Positions 1 through 6,233 of a DNA stretch of 8,645 nucleotides are shown one piece after another. The DNA comes from Croceibacterium_A sp966112795 (GTDB taxonomy: Bacteria; Pseudomonadota; Alphaproteobacteria; Sphingomonadales; Sphingomonadaceae): NCBI GenBank assembly GCA_966112795.1, contig CBHWED010000142.1, positions 1-8,645 on the forward strand. The letters run 5' to 3'. Both the position numbers and the translations under genes were made by a program. The notes under the pieces are model-generated. The model was given only the letters and a program-made list of their open reading frames with translations, searched no databases and was not told where the DNA came from. Numbering within the stretch: the stretch's first letter is position 1; each line of letters opens with the position of its first letter.

Positions 1-48
1 CGGCCATTCGATTAACAGTCGAATGCTCTACCGCTGAGCTATCGGGGA
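1..48 (-). tRNA. tRNA-Asn (anticodon GTT), 3' part beyond window edge
   Basis: Read on the minus strand, the first 48 nt of an asparagine tRNA are present. They comprise the 5' acceptor strand TCCCCGA (48-42), a D arm with GCTC/GAGC pairing, and an anticodon stem of five perfect pairs (TTCGA/TCGAA) around the loop CTGTTAA. The anticodon GTT lies at 16-14. The variable region, T arm and 3' acceptor strand fall outside the window, so integrity of the 3' half cannot be judged. TCCCCGA at the 5' end is the usual start of bacterial tRNA-Asn. Confidence 0.96.
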
Positions 49-72
49 GCAGCCCAACAGGGCAGGGGTGCG

Positions 73-101
73 CCTATATGAGCGCGTCCCGGGTTTGACA
101 A
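73..101 (-). promoter_or_regulatory. Sigma-70-like promoter for tRNA-Asn
   Basis: On the minus strand a -35 box TTGTCA (101-96, five of six to consensus) is followed by a 17-nt spacer and a -10 box TATAGG (78-73, four of six). The predicted start is near position 66, about 18 nt before the mature tRNA 5' end, which leaves a short leader for RNase P. Spacing and orientation fit a housekeeping tRNA promoter. It lies in the 74-nt gap after the nadK stop, so the tRNA need not depend on nadK transcription. Confidence 0.7.
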
Positions 102-122
102 CCCCGCTTTGGGGGCAAAATC

Positions 123-923
123 CTAATAAGCGAACTGCTCGGCGACGATCCGCTCGTCGAGCGCGTGGCCCGGGTCGAACAGCAGCGTGATTTCGCGGCT
201 GCGATCGATCTCGAGGCGCACTTCGGCGACATCGCGCAGCTCCTTCTGGTCCGCGACCGCGGCGACCGGGCGCTTGGCCGGCTCGAGCACGCGGAAGGTC
301 ACCCGGCTGCGGTCGGGCAGGATCGCGCCTTTCCAGCGACGCGGGCGAAACGGGCTGATCGGCGTCAGCGCGAGCATCTGCGAATCGAGCGGCAGGATCG
401 GCCCGCTGGCGGAATAGTTGTACGCGGTCGAGCCGACCGGGGTCGCCAGCAGCACGCCGTCGGCCGAAAGCTCGGCGATGCGCACGCGCTCGTTGACGCT
501 GATCTCGATCTTGGCCGTCTGGCGCGTCTCGCGCAGCAGCGAGACTTCGTTGACCGCGTAGAAGCTTTCGAACGCGCCGGCCTGGGTGATCGCCTCCATC
601 CTCAGCGGCGAGACGGCGATTCGCCGCGCCTTGGCCATCCGCTCGCGCACGCGCGCGCTCTTGTAGCGGTTCATCAGGAAACCGACGGTGCCGAGGTTCA
701 ACCCGTAGATCGGGACCATGCGATCGCTGTCGATCATCCGGTGCATCGCCTCGAGCATGAAGCCGTCACCGCCGAGCACGACCGCTGCGTCGGCCTCCTC
801 GAGCGACACCCAGTCGTGGCTCTTGCGCAAGGCTTCGGCCGCCTCTTGTGCGCGCTCGGTCGGCGAGGCGAGCAGCGCCACCCTGTCGAACCCCCACGGT
901 CCAGCTGTCGCCTCTCCGGTCAT
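123..923 (-). CDS. nadK: NAD kinase
   Basis: This 266-residue cytoplasmic enzyme phosphorylates NAD+ at the 2' position of the adenosine ribose to give NADP+, the only route to NADP in bacteria. The family hallmarks are all visible: GGDG at residues 51-54 (phosphate-binding loop and catalytic Asp), NE at 125-126 (substrate ribose contact), and DG at 155-156 followed by TPVGSTAY at 161-168. The length fits the short alphaproteobacterial form of about 250-260 residues. The reading frame stays open far upstream, but homology begins just after the ATG at 923, the first ATG fitting the family N-terminus, so I start there. The gene is divergent from the EAL gene with 72 nt between starts. No clear -35/-10 pair or strong Shine-Dalgarno is visible in that gap. 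The stop is TAG, 74 nt before the tRNA. Confidence 0.96.
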   Translation of the reverse strand: MTGEATAGPWGFDRVALLASPTERAQEAAEALRKSHDWVSLEEADAAVVLGGDGFMLEAMHRMIDSDRMVPIYGLNLGTVGFLMNRYKSARVRERMAKARRIAVSPLRMEAITQAGAFESFYAVNEVSLLRETRQTAKIEISVNERVRIAELSADGVLLATPVGSTAYNYSASGPILPLDSQMLALTPISPFRPRRWKGAILPDRSRVTFRVLEPAKRPVAAVADQKELRDVAEVRLEIDRSREITLLFDPGHALDERIVAEQFAY

Positions 924-995
924 CGCGTGCAGTCCTATGGAGCGCCGTCCCGAATTGCAACGCGCCCGGCAAAGACAGGCGACGGCGGCAAGGCG

Positions 996-1823
996 ATGCG
1001 CCAAGACCGCGCGATGGAGCGGATCGACCCCGGCACCGACCGGCGCACAAGCAAGGACCGTCGCGGCGAGGTTCGCGGTCGTACTTCCGCGGCGCTCGTC
1101 GCCGGGCTCGAGCGTGGCGAGATCGAGATCCTGTTCCAGCCGCAGTTCGCCGCCGTAGGCGGGGCACTGATCGGCGCCGAGGCGCTCGCGCGCTGGAACC
1201 ATCCCGAGCACGTGCTGATCGGCGGCGAGGCGCTGTTCGAAGCGGCCGCGCAGGCCGGTCTGGTCGGGCGCCTGTCGGGTCACGTCGCGGCGGCCGCGCT
1301 CCTTGTGGCGGCACGATGGCCCGCCGGGCTGCGCCTGTCGCTCAACGTCACCGCGAGCGACATTGCCGAAGCGGGCTTCGCCGAGGCCGTCGCCGCGGCC
1401 TTGGCGAACGCCGGCCTTGCGCCCGAGCGGCTGACGCTCGAGATCACCGAGCAAGTTCTCGTCGCCGACCTCGACCGCTCGGCCGAGCGCCTGGGCCAGC
1501 TGGCCGATCTCGGCGTGCGCATCGCGCTCGACGACTTTGGCGCGGGTTTCTGCAACTTCGGATACCTGAAGCGGCTGCCACTGCATTACTTGAAGCTCGA
1601 TCGCAGCATGGCCGAGGGGATCGACGAGAACCCGCGCGATCTCGCGGTGCTGCGCGGCATCATGTCGATGGCGGCGGCGCTGGGACTGGAGGTGGTCGCC
1701 GAGGGGATCGAGCGCGAAAGCCAGCGCGACGTGATCGAGCGCGAGGGCTGCATCGCCTGGCAAGGCTTCCTCGGCGCGAAGCCGATGTCCGTGCTCGATT
1801 TCGCCAAGTTGACGGTTTCATGA
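996..1823 (+). CDS. Stand-alone EAL-domain cyclic-di-GMP phosphodiesterase
   Basis: This predicted soluble 275-residue protein is almost entirely one EAL domain (about residues 35-270). It has no GGDEF, PAS, receiver or membrane segment. EAL enzymes linearise c-di-GMP to pGpG and so favour motility over sessile growth. The residues expected for activity are all present: E62 in EALARW, N117 in LNVTAS, E149 in LEITE, D179/D180 in DDFGAG, K200 in YLKLDR, E236 in AEGIE and Q256 in WQGF. DDFGAG replaces the commoner DDFGTG, a conservative change. The short N-terminus (about 30 residues) is Arg/Asp-rich and has no recognised fold. The start is uncertain: ATG at 996 is used, but ATG at 1014 (residue 7) or GTG at 927 are in frame, and none has a strong Shine-Dalgarno. 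The frame stays open upstream as antisense of nadK, which is not protein-like. The gene is divergent from nadK. Confidence 0.92.
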   Translation: MRQDRAMERIDPGTDRRTSKDRRGEVRGRTSAALVAGLERGEIEILFQPQFAAVGGALIGAEALARWNHPEHVLIGGEALFEAAAQAGLVGRLSGHVAAAALLVAARWPAGLRLSLNVTASDIAEAGFAEAVAAALANAGLAPERLTLEITEQVLVADLDRSAERLGQLADLGVRIALDDFGAGFCNFGYLKRLPLHYLKLDRSMAEGIDENPRDLAVLRGIMSMAAALGLEVVAEGIERESQRDVIEREGCIAWQGFLGAKPMSVLDFAKLTVS

Positions 1824-1851
1824 CGCTGTTCGCAGGACGACTCGACTAAAA

Positions 1852-1881
1852 TCAACGACAAACGGAACGGCTTGTCGTTGA
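1852..1881. repeat. Perfect 10-bp inverted repeat, operator-like
   Basis: Arms TCAACGACAA (1852-1861) and TTGTCGTTGA (1872-1881) are exact reverse complements around a 10-nt centre. The centre-to-centre spacing of the arms is 20 bp, about two helical turns, which suits a dimeric regulator. The right arm overlaps the -35-like TTGACA of the next gene. There is no T-run after it, so it is a poor candidate for the EAL gene's terminator. The arms are AT-richer than the surrounding DNA. Binding of any regulator is inference. Confidence 0.55.
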
Positions 1882-1906
1882 CAGTACATCGTGATCGCCC
1901 CACAAA
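1878..1906 (+). promoter_or_regulatory. Candidate promoter for the small exported protein
   Basis: A perfect -35 hexamer TTGACA (1878-1883), a 17-nt spacer and a weak -10, CACAAA (1901-1906, three of six), lie upstream of the 74-residue CDS. The predicted transcript would start near 1913 and carry a leader of about 30 nt. The -35 hexamer is partly inside the inverted repeat at 1852-1881, so a protein bound there would be expected to block or modulate this promoter. The weak -10 keeps confidence moderate. Confidence 0.45.
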
Positions 1907-1930
1907 GGGCCCGCTTCGCACATGCAACAT

Positions 1931-1937
1931 GAGGGGG
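1931..1937 (+). promoter_or_regulatory. Ribosome binding site deciding the start of the small protein
   Basis: The purine-rich GAGGGGG lies 5 nt before the ATG at 1943 and 8 nt before the ATG at 1946. An ATG at 1922 in the same frame has no comparable site, and using it would put seven extra residues with a Glu ahead of the signal peptide. I therefore choose 1943. Confidence 0.65.
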
Positions 1938-1942
1938 TTTGG

Positions 1943-2167
1943 ATGATGCTAAGACGTGCCGTTTCCGCCATCACCGCGCTCGCGATCACTGCCGCGCCGA
2001 TAGCAGCCCAGGCTGCTCCGACGCCGGCCTCGCGCGCACCTGCGGCGATCGAAGATTCCCAGGAGCTCCAGGGTACCACGGCGTGGATCCTTGCGGCGAT
2101 CGGCCTCGGCCTGATCATCTGGGGGATCATCGAGCTGACCGACGACGACGAGCCCGACAGCCCCTAG
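1943..2167 (+). CDS. Small exported, single-membrane-helix protein with acidic C-terminus
   Basis: This 74-residue protein has no function I can name. It begins with a basic n-region (residues 3-5, LRR), then a hydrophobic core and a signal-peptidase-I-like site A-Q-A at 22-24. A Pro/Ala-rich linker (25-43) follows, then a hydrophobic helix at about 46-63 rich in Ile/Gly/Leu with two Trp, and the acidic tail TDDDEPDSP at the C-terminus. If the signal is cleaved, the product would be a bitopic inner-membrane protein with a short periplasmic N-terminal part and the acidic tail in the cytoplasm. Otherwise it could be a two-helix hairpin. From memory, sphingomonads carry many small proteins of this shape, with Ala/Gly/Ile helices and D-rich tails ending in xSP. 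It has its own putative promoter and terminator, which suggests a monocistronic gene. Confidence 0.78.
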   Translation: MMLRRAVSAITALAITAAPIAAQAAPTPASRAPAAIEDSQELQGTTAWILAAIGLGLIIWGIIELTDDDEPDSP

Positions 2168-2191
2168 GTTTTCGGATCCGTCGCAAAGTAG

Positions 2192-2222
2192 AAAAGGGCT
2201 CCGCCGTCGGCGGGGCCTTTTT
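2192..2222. terminator. Strong Rho-independent terminator, probably bidirectional
   Basis: GGGCTCCGCC (2196-2205) pairs with GGCGGGGCCT (2209-2218) through a 3-nt loop GTC. The stem has ten pairs including two G-T wobbles, followed by TTTTT (2218-2222) on the plus strand. The left flank is AAAA (2192-2195), so the minus-strand transcript also ends in a short U run. It lies 25 nt past the small-protein stop and 24 nt past the mfd stop, between two converging genes, and can end both. Confidence 0.88.
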
Positions 2223-2245
2223 CGTATCGGGCGCCCGGACGATCG

Positions 2246-5200
2246 TCAGGCCGCGGCTTTCTCGCGCTTCTCCGCCTTGCGAACGATCGCGCTCAACCCC
2301 TTGGTCAGCTGGACCAGCCCGTTGAGCCGCGCCTGCGGATCGCCCCAGGCGCGGCTGATGACGAGCTTCATGTCGGGGCGCAGCTTGGCGGTGCCCTGGA
2401 GCCGCTCGACGTAGGCGATCAGGCCCGCCGGGTCGGGGAACTTGTCCTGGTGGAAACTGACCAGCGTGCCGCGCGCGCCGACGTCGATCTTGGCGATGCA
2501 GGCCTCGATCGCCTGGTGCTTGATCTCGATCAGCTTGACCAGGTTGGCGGTGGCCTGCGGCAACGGGCCGAAGCGGTCGATCATCTCGGCGGCCATCGAT
2601 TCGATCTCGGCCTTGTCCTTGGCGTCGTTGAGGCGCCGGTAGAGCGCCATCCGCACCGTCAGGTCGGGCACGTAGTCCTCGGGGATCATGATCGGTGCGT
2701 CGACCGTGATCTGCGGGCTGAGCCCTTCGCGGTCCTCGCGCTCGATGCCCATCTCGCCGGCCTTGGCCGCGAGGATCGCGTCCTCGAGCATCGACTGGTA
2801 GAGCTCGAAGCCGACCTCGCGGATATGGCCCGACTGCTCGTCGCCGAGCAGGTTGCCGGCGCCGCGAATGTCGAGATCGTGGCTGGCGAGCTGGAAGCCG
2901 GCGCCGAGGCTGTCGAGGTCGCCGAGCACCTTGAGGCGTTTCTCGGCGACTTCGTTGAGCGCGCGGTCCTTGGGCGTGGTCAGGTAGGCATAGGCGCGCA
3001 GCTTCGAGCGGCCGACGCGTCCGCGCAGCTGGTAGAGCTGGGCCAGGCCGAAGCGGTCGGCGCGGTGGATCACGATCGTATTGGCGCTCGGGATGTCGAG
3101 CCCGCTCTCGACGATCGTGGTCGAGAGCAGCACTTCGTACTTCTTCTCGTAGAACGCGCTCATCCGCTCCTCGACCTCGCTTGGGCTCATCTGGCCGTGG
3201 GCGGAGACGAAGCGGATCTCGGGCACGTACTTGTGCAGCCATTCCTCGACTTCGGGCATGTCGGCGATGCGCGGCACGACGATGAAGCTCTGCCCGCCGC
3301 GATGGTGCTCGCGCAGCAGCGCCTCGCGCATGACCATGTCGTCCCATTCCATCACGTAGGTGCGCACTGCGAGGCGGTCGACCGGCGGAGTCTGGATCGT
3401 CGACAGCTCGCGCAGCCCGGACATCGCCATCTGCAGCGTGCGCGGGATCGGCGTCGCGGTCAGGGTGAGCACGTGGACGTCGGCGCGCAGCTGCTTGAGC
3501 GCTTCCTTATGGGTCACACCGAAGCGCTGCTCCTCGTCGACGATGACGAGGCCGAGGCGCTTGAACTTCGTGGTCTTCGAGAGGATCGCGTGGGTGCCGA
3601 CGACCACGTCCATCGTCCCGTCGGCGAGCGCGTCGCGCGTCGCCTTCATCTCGGCCGCGGGCACGAGGCGCGACAGGCGGCCGACGCGCAGCGGGAAGCC
3701 GGCGAAGCGCTCGCAGAAGCCCTGGAAGTGCTGGCGCGCGAGCAGCGTGGTCGGCGCGACGACCGCGACCTGCTGCCCGTTCATCGCCGCGACGAACGCC
3801 GCGCGCAGCGCGACCTCGGTCTTGCCGAAGCCGACGTCGCCGCAGACCAGCCGGTCCATCGGCTTGCCCTCGGCGAGATCGTGCAGCACGTCCTCGATCG
3901 CGCGCTCCTGGTCGTCGGTCTCGTCCCACGGGAAGCGGTCGACGAACTGCAGCCAGCTCGCCTCCTCGGGCTCGAGCACCGGCGCCTTCCTCAGCGCGCG
4001 CGCCGCGGCGGTGCGCAGCAGCTCGTTGGCGATCTGCCGGATGCGCTCCTTGAGCCGCGCCTTGCGCTTCTGCCAGCCTTCGCCGCCGAGCTTGTCGAGC
4101 ACCGCGCCGTCCTCGCCGCTGCCGTAGCGGCTCAAGACGTCGATGTTCTCGACCGGGATGTAGAGCTTGTCGCCCCCGGCGTACTCGAGCATCACGCAAT
4201 CGTGCTGGCTCTGCCCGACCGTGATCGGCTCGAGCCCGAGGTACTTGCCGATGCCGTGATCGAGGTGGACCACGAGGTCGCCGCGGTTGAGCGCCGAGAG
4301 CTCGGCGAGGAACGCGTCCGAATCCTTGCGCCGCTTGCGCCGGCGGACCAAGCGGTCGCCGAGCAGGTCCTGCTCGGTGACCAGCTCGAGCTCGTCGTTG
4401 GCGAAGCCGGTGTCGAGCGGCAGCACCATCGCCACCGGCGTGCCCTTAGCCGAGGCCCCGAGCGCTTCCTGCCAGGTCTCGGCGGTCTTCAGCGTGGTCC
4501 CGGCCTCGGCGAGGATCGAGGCGATGCGGCTGCGCGAGCCCTCGCTGTAAGCGGCGAACAGCGGCCGCTTGCCGCCGTGCCCGAGCAACTTGAAGTGCGC
4601 CGCGGCCGCCTCGTAGACGTTGTCGCCACGCGAGCGCTCGGGCGCGAAGTCGCGCGCCGAGCGGAAGCCGAAGTCGAGGGCCTTGGCGCTCTCGGGCTCG
4701 GCGAAGATCGAGGCCCGGTGCACCGGGCGCTGGTCGAGCTCCTTGGCGAACTCGTTGCGCGAGAGATAGAGCGCGTCGGGCTCGAGCGGGCGATAGCTGC
4801 CCGCGGCCTGGCCCGCGGTCTCGCGCCGTTGCCGATGGTAGTCCTCGATGTCCGCCAGCCGCTCCTCGCCGGCCGCGACGGCGGTCGAATCGACCACCAC
4901 GAGGTCGTCGGAACCCAGATGGTCGAACAGCGTCGCGAGGCGCTCCTCGAACAGCGGCAGCCAGTGTTCCATGCCCGCGAGCCGGCGGCCTTCGCTGACC
5001 GCCTGATAGAGCGGGTCCTGCGTCGCGTTGGCCCCGAACGCCTCGCGATAGCGCCCGCGGAAGCGCTTGATCGTGTCGTCGTCGAGCAGCGCCTCGCTCG
5101 CCGGCAGCAACAAGTGCCCGTCGATCGTCGCGGTGGTCCGCTGCGTCGAGGGATCGAACAAGCGCAGGCTCTCGAGCTCGTCGCCGAAGAAGTCGAGCCT

Positions 5201-5740
5201 GAGCCCCTGCTCGAGCCCGGCCGGAAACACGTCGAAGATCGATCCGCGCACCGCAAATTCGCCGGTGTCGATCACCGTGTCGGTGCGCGTGTAGCCCTGC
5301 CGCCGCAGCAGCGCAGTCAGGCTTTCGTAACCGATCCGCATTCCCGGCTTGAGCTCGCGTACGGCTTCACGAATGCGGAACGGCGTGAGCACGCGCTGGA
5401 GCAGCGCATTGACCGTGGTTACCAGCAGCTGGTCGCCGTCCTTGCCCGCTTGCAGCTGGTGCAGCGCCGACAGCCGCCGTGCGCTGACCGACAGCGCCGG
5501 GCTCGCGCGGTCATAGGGCAAGCAGTCCCACGCCGGGAACTCGATCACCTGCAGCTCGGGCGCGAACCAGCGCGCCGCGTCGGTCACCGCGCGCATCGCC
5601 TGCTCGTCCGGCGCGATGAACACCGCGCGTCCTTTCGCCGCGCGCGCGAGGTCGGCCATGACCAGCGGTTGGGCGCCGCGCGCAACCGCGGCGAGCGTCA
5701 GCGGCCGGTCGGCCTGCAGGATACGGGAGATGTCGGCCAT
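2246..5740 (-). CDS. mfd: Transcription-repair coupling factor Mfd
   Basis: Mfd (1164 residues here; E. coli 1148) is a cytoplasmic ATP-driven DNA translocase. It pushes or removes RNA polymerase stalled at lesions and recruits UvrA for nucleotide excision repair. The N-terminal UvrB-like module shows the typical WDCLPYDRASP stretch (about 80-95). The RNA-polymerase-interacting, CarD-like domain begins at about 484 (LNRGDLVVHLDHGIGKYLG). The translocase has Walker A GDVGFGKT at 634-641, DEEQ box at 735-738, TATPIPRT at 761-768, and a QLRGRVGRS motif VI further on. A C-terminal D7-type autoinhibitory domain follows, and the protein ends in a Lys/Ala-rich tail. The ATG at 5740 is chosen because the 36 in-frame residues before it read like the GC-rich hairpin DNA of the leader and not like protein. 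The gene lies 183 nt downstream of sdhE in the same direction and converges on the small-protein gene. No frameshift or lost motif is seen. Confidence 0.99.
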   Translation of the reverse strand: MADISRILQADRPLTLAAVARGAQPLVMADLARAAKGRAVFIAPDEQAMRAVTDAARWFAPELQVIEFPAWDCLPYDRASPALSVSARRLSALHQLQAGKDGDQLLVTTVNALLQRVLTPFRIREAVRELKPGMRIGYESLTALLRRQGYTRTDTVIDTGEFAVRGSIFDVFPAGLEQGLRLDFFGDELESLRLFDPSTQRTTATIDGHLLLPASEALLDDDTIKRFRGRYREAFGANATQDPLYQAVSEGRRLAGMEHWLPLFEERLATLFDHLGSDDLVVVDSTAVAAGEERLADIEDYHRQRRETAGQAAGSYRPLEPDALYLSRNEFAKELDQRPVHRASIFAEPESAKALDFGFRSARDFAPERSRGDNVYEAAAAHFKLLGHGGKRPLFAAYSEGSRSRIASILAEAGTTLKTAETWQEALGASAKGTPVAMVLPLDTGFANDELELVTEQDLLGDRLVRRRKRRKDSDAFLAELSALNRGDLVVHLDHGIGKYLGLEPITVGQSQHDCVMLEYAGGDKLYIPVENIDVLSRYGSGEDGAVLDKLGGEGWQKRKARLKERIRQIANELLRTAAARALRKAPVLEPEEASWLQFVDRFPWDETDDQERAIEDVLHDLAEGKPMDRLVCGDVGFGKTEVALRAAFVAAMNGQQVAVVAPTTLLARQHFQGFCERFAGFPLRVGRLSRLVPAAEMKATRDALADGTMDVVVGTHAILSKTTKFKRLGLVIVDEEQRFGVTHKEALKQLRADVHVLTLTATPIPRTLQMAMSGLRELSTIQTPPVDRLAVRTYVMEWDDMVMREALLREHHRGGQSFIVVPRIADMPEVEEWLHKYVPEIRFVSAHGQMSPSEVEERMSAFYEKKYEVLLSTTIVESGLDIPSANTIVIHRADRFGLAQLYQLRGRVGRSKLRAYAYLTTPKDRALNEVAEKRLKVLGDLDSLGAGFQLASHDLDIRGAGNLLGDEQSGHIREVGFELYQSMLEDAILAAKAGEMGIEREDREGLSPQITVDAPIMIPEDYVPDLTVRMALYRRLNDAKDKAEIESMAAEMIDRFGPLPQATANLVKLIEIKHQAIEACIAKIDVGARGTLVSFHQDKFPDPAGLIAYVERLQGTAKLRPDMKLVISRAWGDPQARLNGLVQLTKGLSAIVRKAEKREKAAA

Positions 5741-5767
5741 TCGAGGGGTTCCGGGCACGCGTTCACG

Positions 5768-5791
5768 CCCACTCCGCGCTCGCGGAGAGGG
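5768..5791. repeat. GC-rich inverted repeat A in sdhE-mfd gap
   Basis: CTCCGC (5772-5777) pairs with GCGGAG (5782-5787) around GCTC. After an A/A mismatch, the flanking CCC (5768-5770) and GGG (5789-5791) pair as well. Read on the minus strand this is an element of the form CCCTCTCCGCG...CGCGGAG, which resembles dispersed intergenic palindromes seen in GC-rich proteobacteria. It lies about 28 nt before the mfd start and would form a hairpin in the mfd leader. Confidence 0.6.
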
Positions 5792-5812
5792 TTCGGGTTG
5801 GTCGGGCGATAG

Positions 5813-5831
5813 CGCCGCCGGAGCGGCGGCG
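5813..5831. repeat. GC-only inverted repeat B in sdhE-mfd gap
   Basis: CGCCGCCG (5813-5820) and CGGCGGCG (5824-5831) are perfect 8-bp arms separated by the trinucleotide GAG. There is no following T-run on the minus strand, so it does not look like a classical terminator between sdhE and mfd. It forms part of a chain of three hairpins. Confidence 0.6.
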
Positions 5832-5835
5832 GAAG

Positions 5836-5873
5836 CCCGCCCGCGCAATTCCGGAAGGGCACGCGCGGGCGGG
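5836..5873. repeat. Perfect 11-bp inverted repeat C with nested palindrome
   Basis: CCCGCCCGCGC (5836-5846) and GCGCGGGCGGG (5863-5873) are exact reverse complements. Their 16-nt centre contains the palindrome TTCCGGAA (5849-5856). A further 5-bp pair CGGGC/GCCCG (5890-5894 with 5905-5909) lies just beyond, towards sdhE. Together with repeats A and B this fills most of the 183-nt gap with potential RNA secondary structure. Confidence 0.65.
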
Positions 5874-5923
5874 GGGTACGCAAGTCGAGCGGGCCTGGGG
5901 GGAAGCCCGTTGCGAACCGAGAC

Positions 5924-6193
5924 TTATATGGTGACGTAATCGAGCCTTTGAAGGGCCGCGAGCAAATCGCCGCGGAATCGCTCGGGCGCTGCCGCCGAGC
6001 CGAGCGCCCAGGCCATGATGTCGACATCGTCCTCGTCGAGCAATGCCTCGAACCACGCGACTTCAGCCTCGCCCCATGCACCATGGTGTCGGTCGAAGAA
6101 CCCGCCGATCATGTAGTCGGCCTCGCGCGTGCCGCGATGCCAGGCGCGAAAGCGCGCGCGGGCGAGACGAGGGGCGAGGGGATAAGCCGTCAC
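5924..6193 (-). CDS. sdhE: FAD assembly factor SdhE (succinate dehydrogenase flavinylation)
   Basis: This 89-residue protein matches the SdhE/Sdh5 family, small helical proteins that promote covalent attachment of FAD to SdhA of succinate dehydrogenase, and in some bacteria to fumarate reductase. The signature RGTREAD at residues 20-26 (RGxxE) is followed by GGFFD at 30-34, and the acidic EALLDEDDVDIMAW stretch in the middle is also typical. Length is normal for the family (about 80-100). The start codon is GTG at 6193. An AGGG Shine-Dalgarno-like site sits 7 nt upstream, and the conserved region begins almost at once, so no later start works. The gene lies 40 nt downstream of the hemerythrin-like gene and 183 nt upstream of mfd, all in the same direction. 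Its start lies inside an inverted repeat (see 6188-6223). Confidence 0.94.
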   Translation of the reverse strand: MTAYPLAPRLARARFRAWHRGTREADYMIGGFFDRHHGAWGEAEVAWFEALLDEDDVDIMAWALGSAAAPERFRGDLLAALQRLDYVTI

Positions 6194-6223
6194 GCGGCGG
6201 CCCTAGGCCACCGCCGCGTGACG
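6188..6223 (-). promoter_or_regulatory. 13-bp perfect inverted repeat enclosing the sdhE start
   Basis: CGTCACGCGGCGG (6188-6200) and CCGCCGCGTGACG (6211-6223) are exact reverse complements around a 10-nt loop. In a minus-strand transcript the loop reads TGGCCTAGGG and carries the AGGG Shine-Dalgarno-like site. The GTG start codon of sdhE (6193-6191) is paired in the 3' arm. The hairpin fills most of the 40-nt gap between the hemerythrin-like stop and sdhE. No U-run follows, so termination is less likely than control of translation. The structure is seen directly; the regulatory role is inferred. Confidence 0.55.
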
Positions 6224-6233
6224 CTCAACCTGT

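Noticed and set aside
102..115. CCCC-GCTTT-GGGG hairpin after nadK as a terminator
   Set aside because: The stem is only four to five pairs, has no T-run on the minus strand, and abuts the -35 of the tRNA promoter.
165..995. Upstream extension of the EAL frame through nadK
   Set aside because: The translated extension is antisense of nadK with biased composition and no domain. The EAL gene starts at 996 or close by.
924..1763. Upstream extension of the nadK frame through the EAL gene
   Set aside because: NAD kinase homology begins at about residue 12 after the ATG at 923, and the extension reads as antisense of the EAL domain.
2450..5812. Open reading frame of 1120 codons on the plus strand, antisense to mfd
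   Set aside because: Mfd on the other strand is full length with every family motif. The antisense translation is low-complexity (L, A, V, D, R, Q rich), has no recognisable domain, and is what GC-rich codon use produces on the opposite strand.
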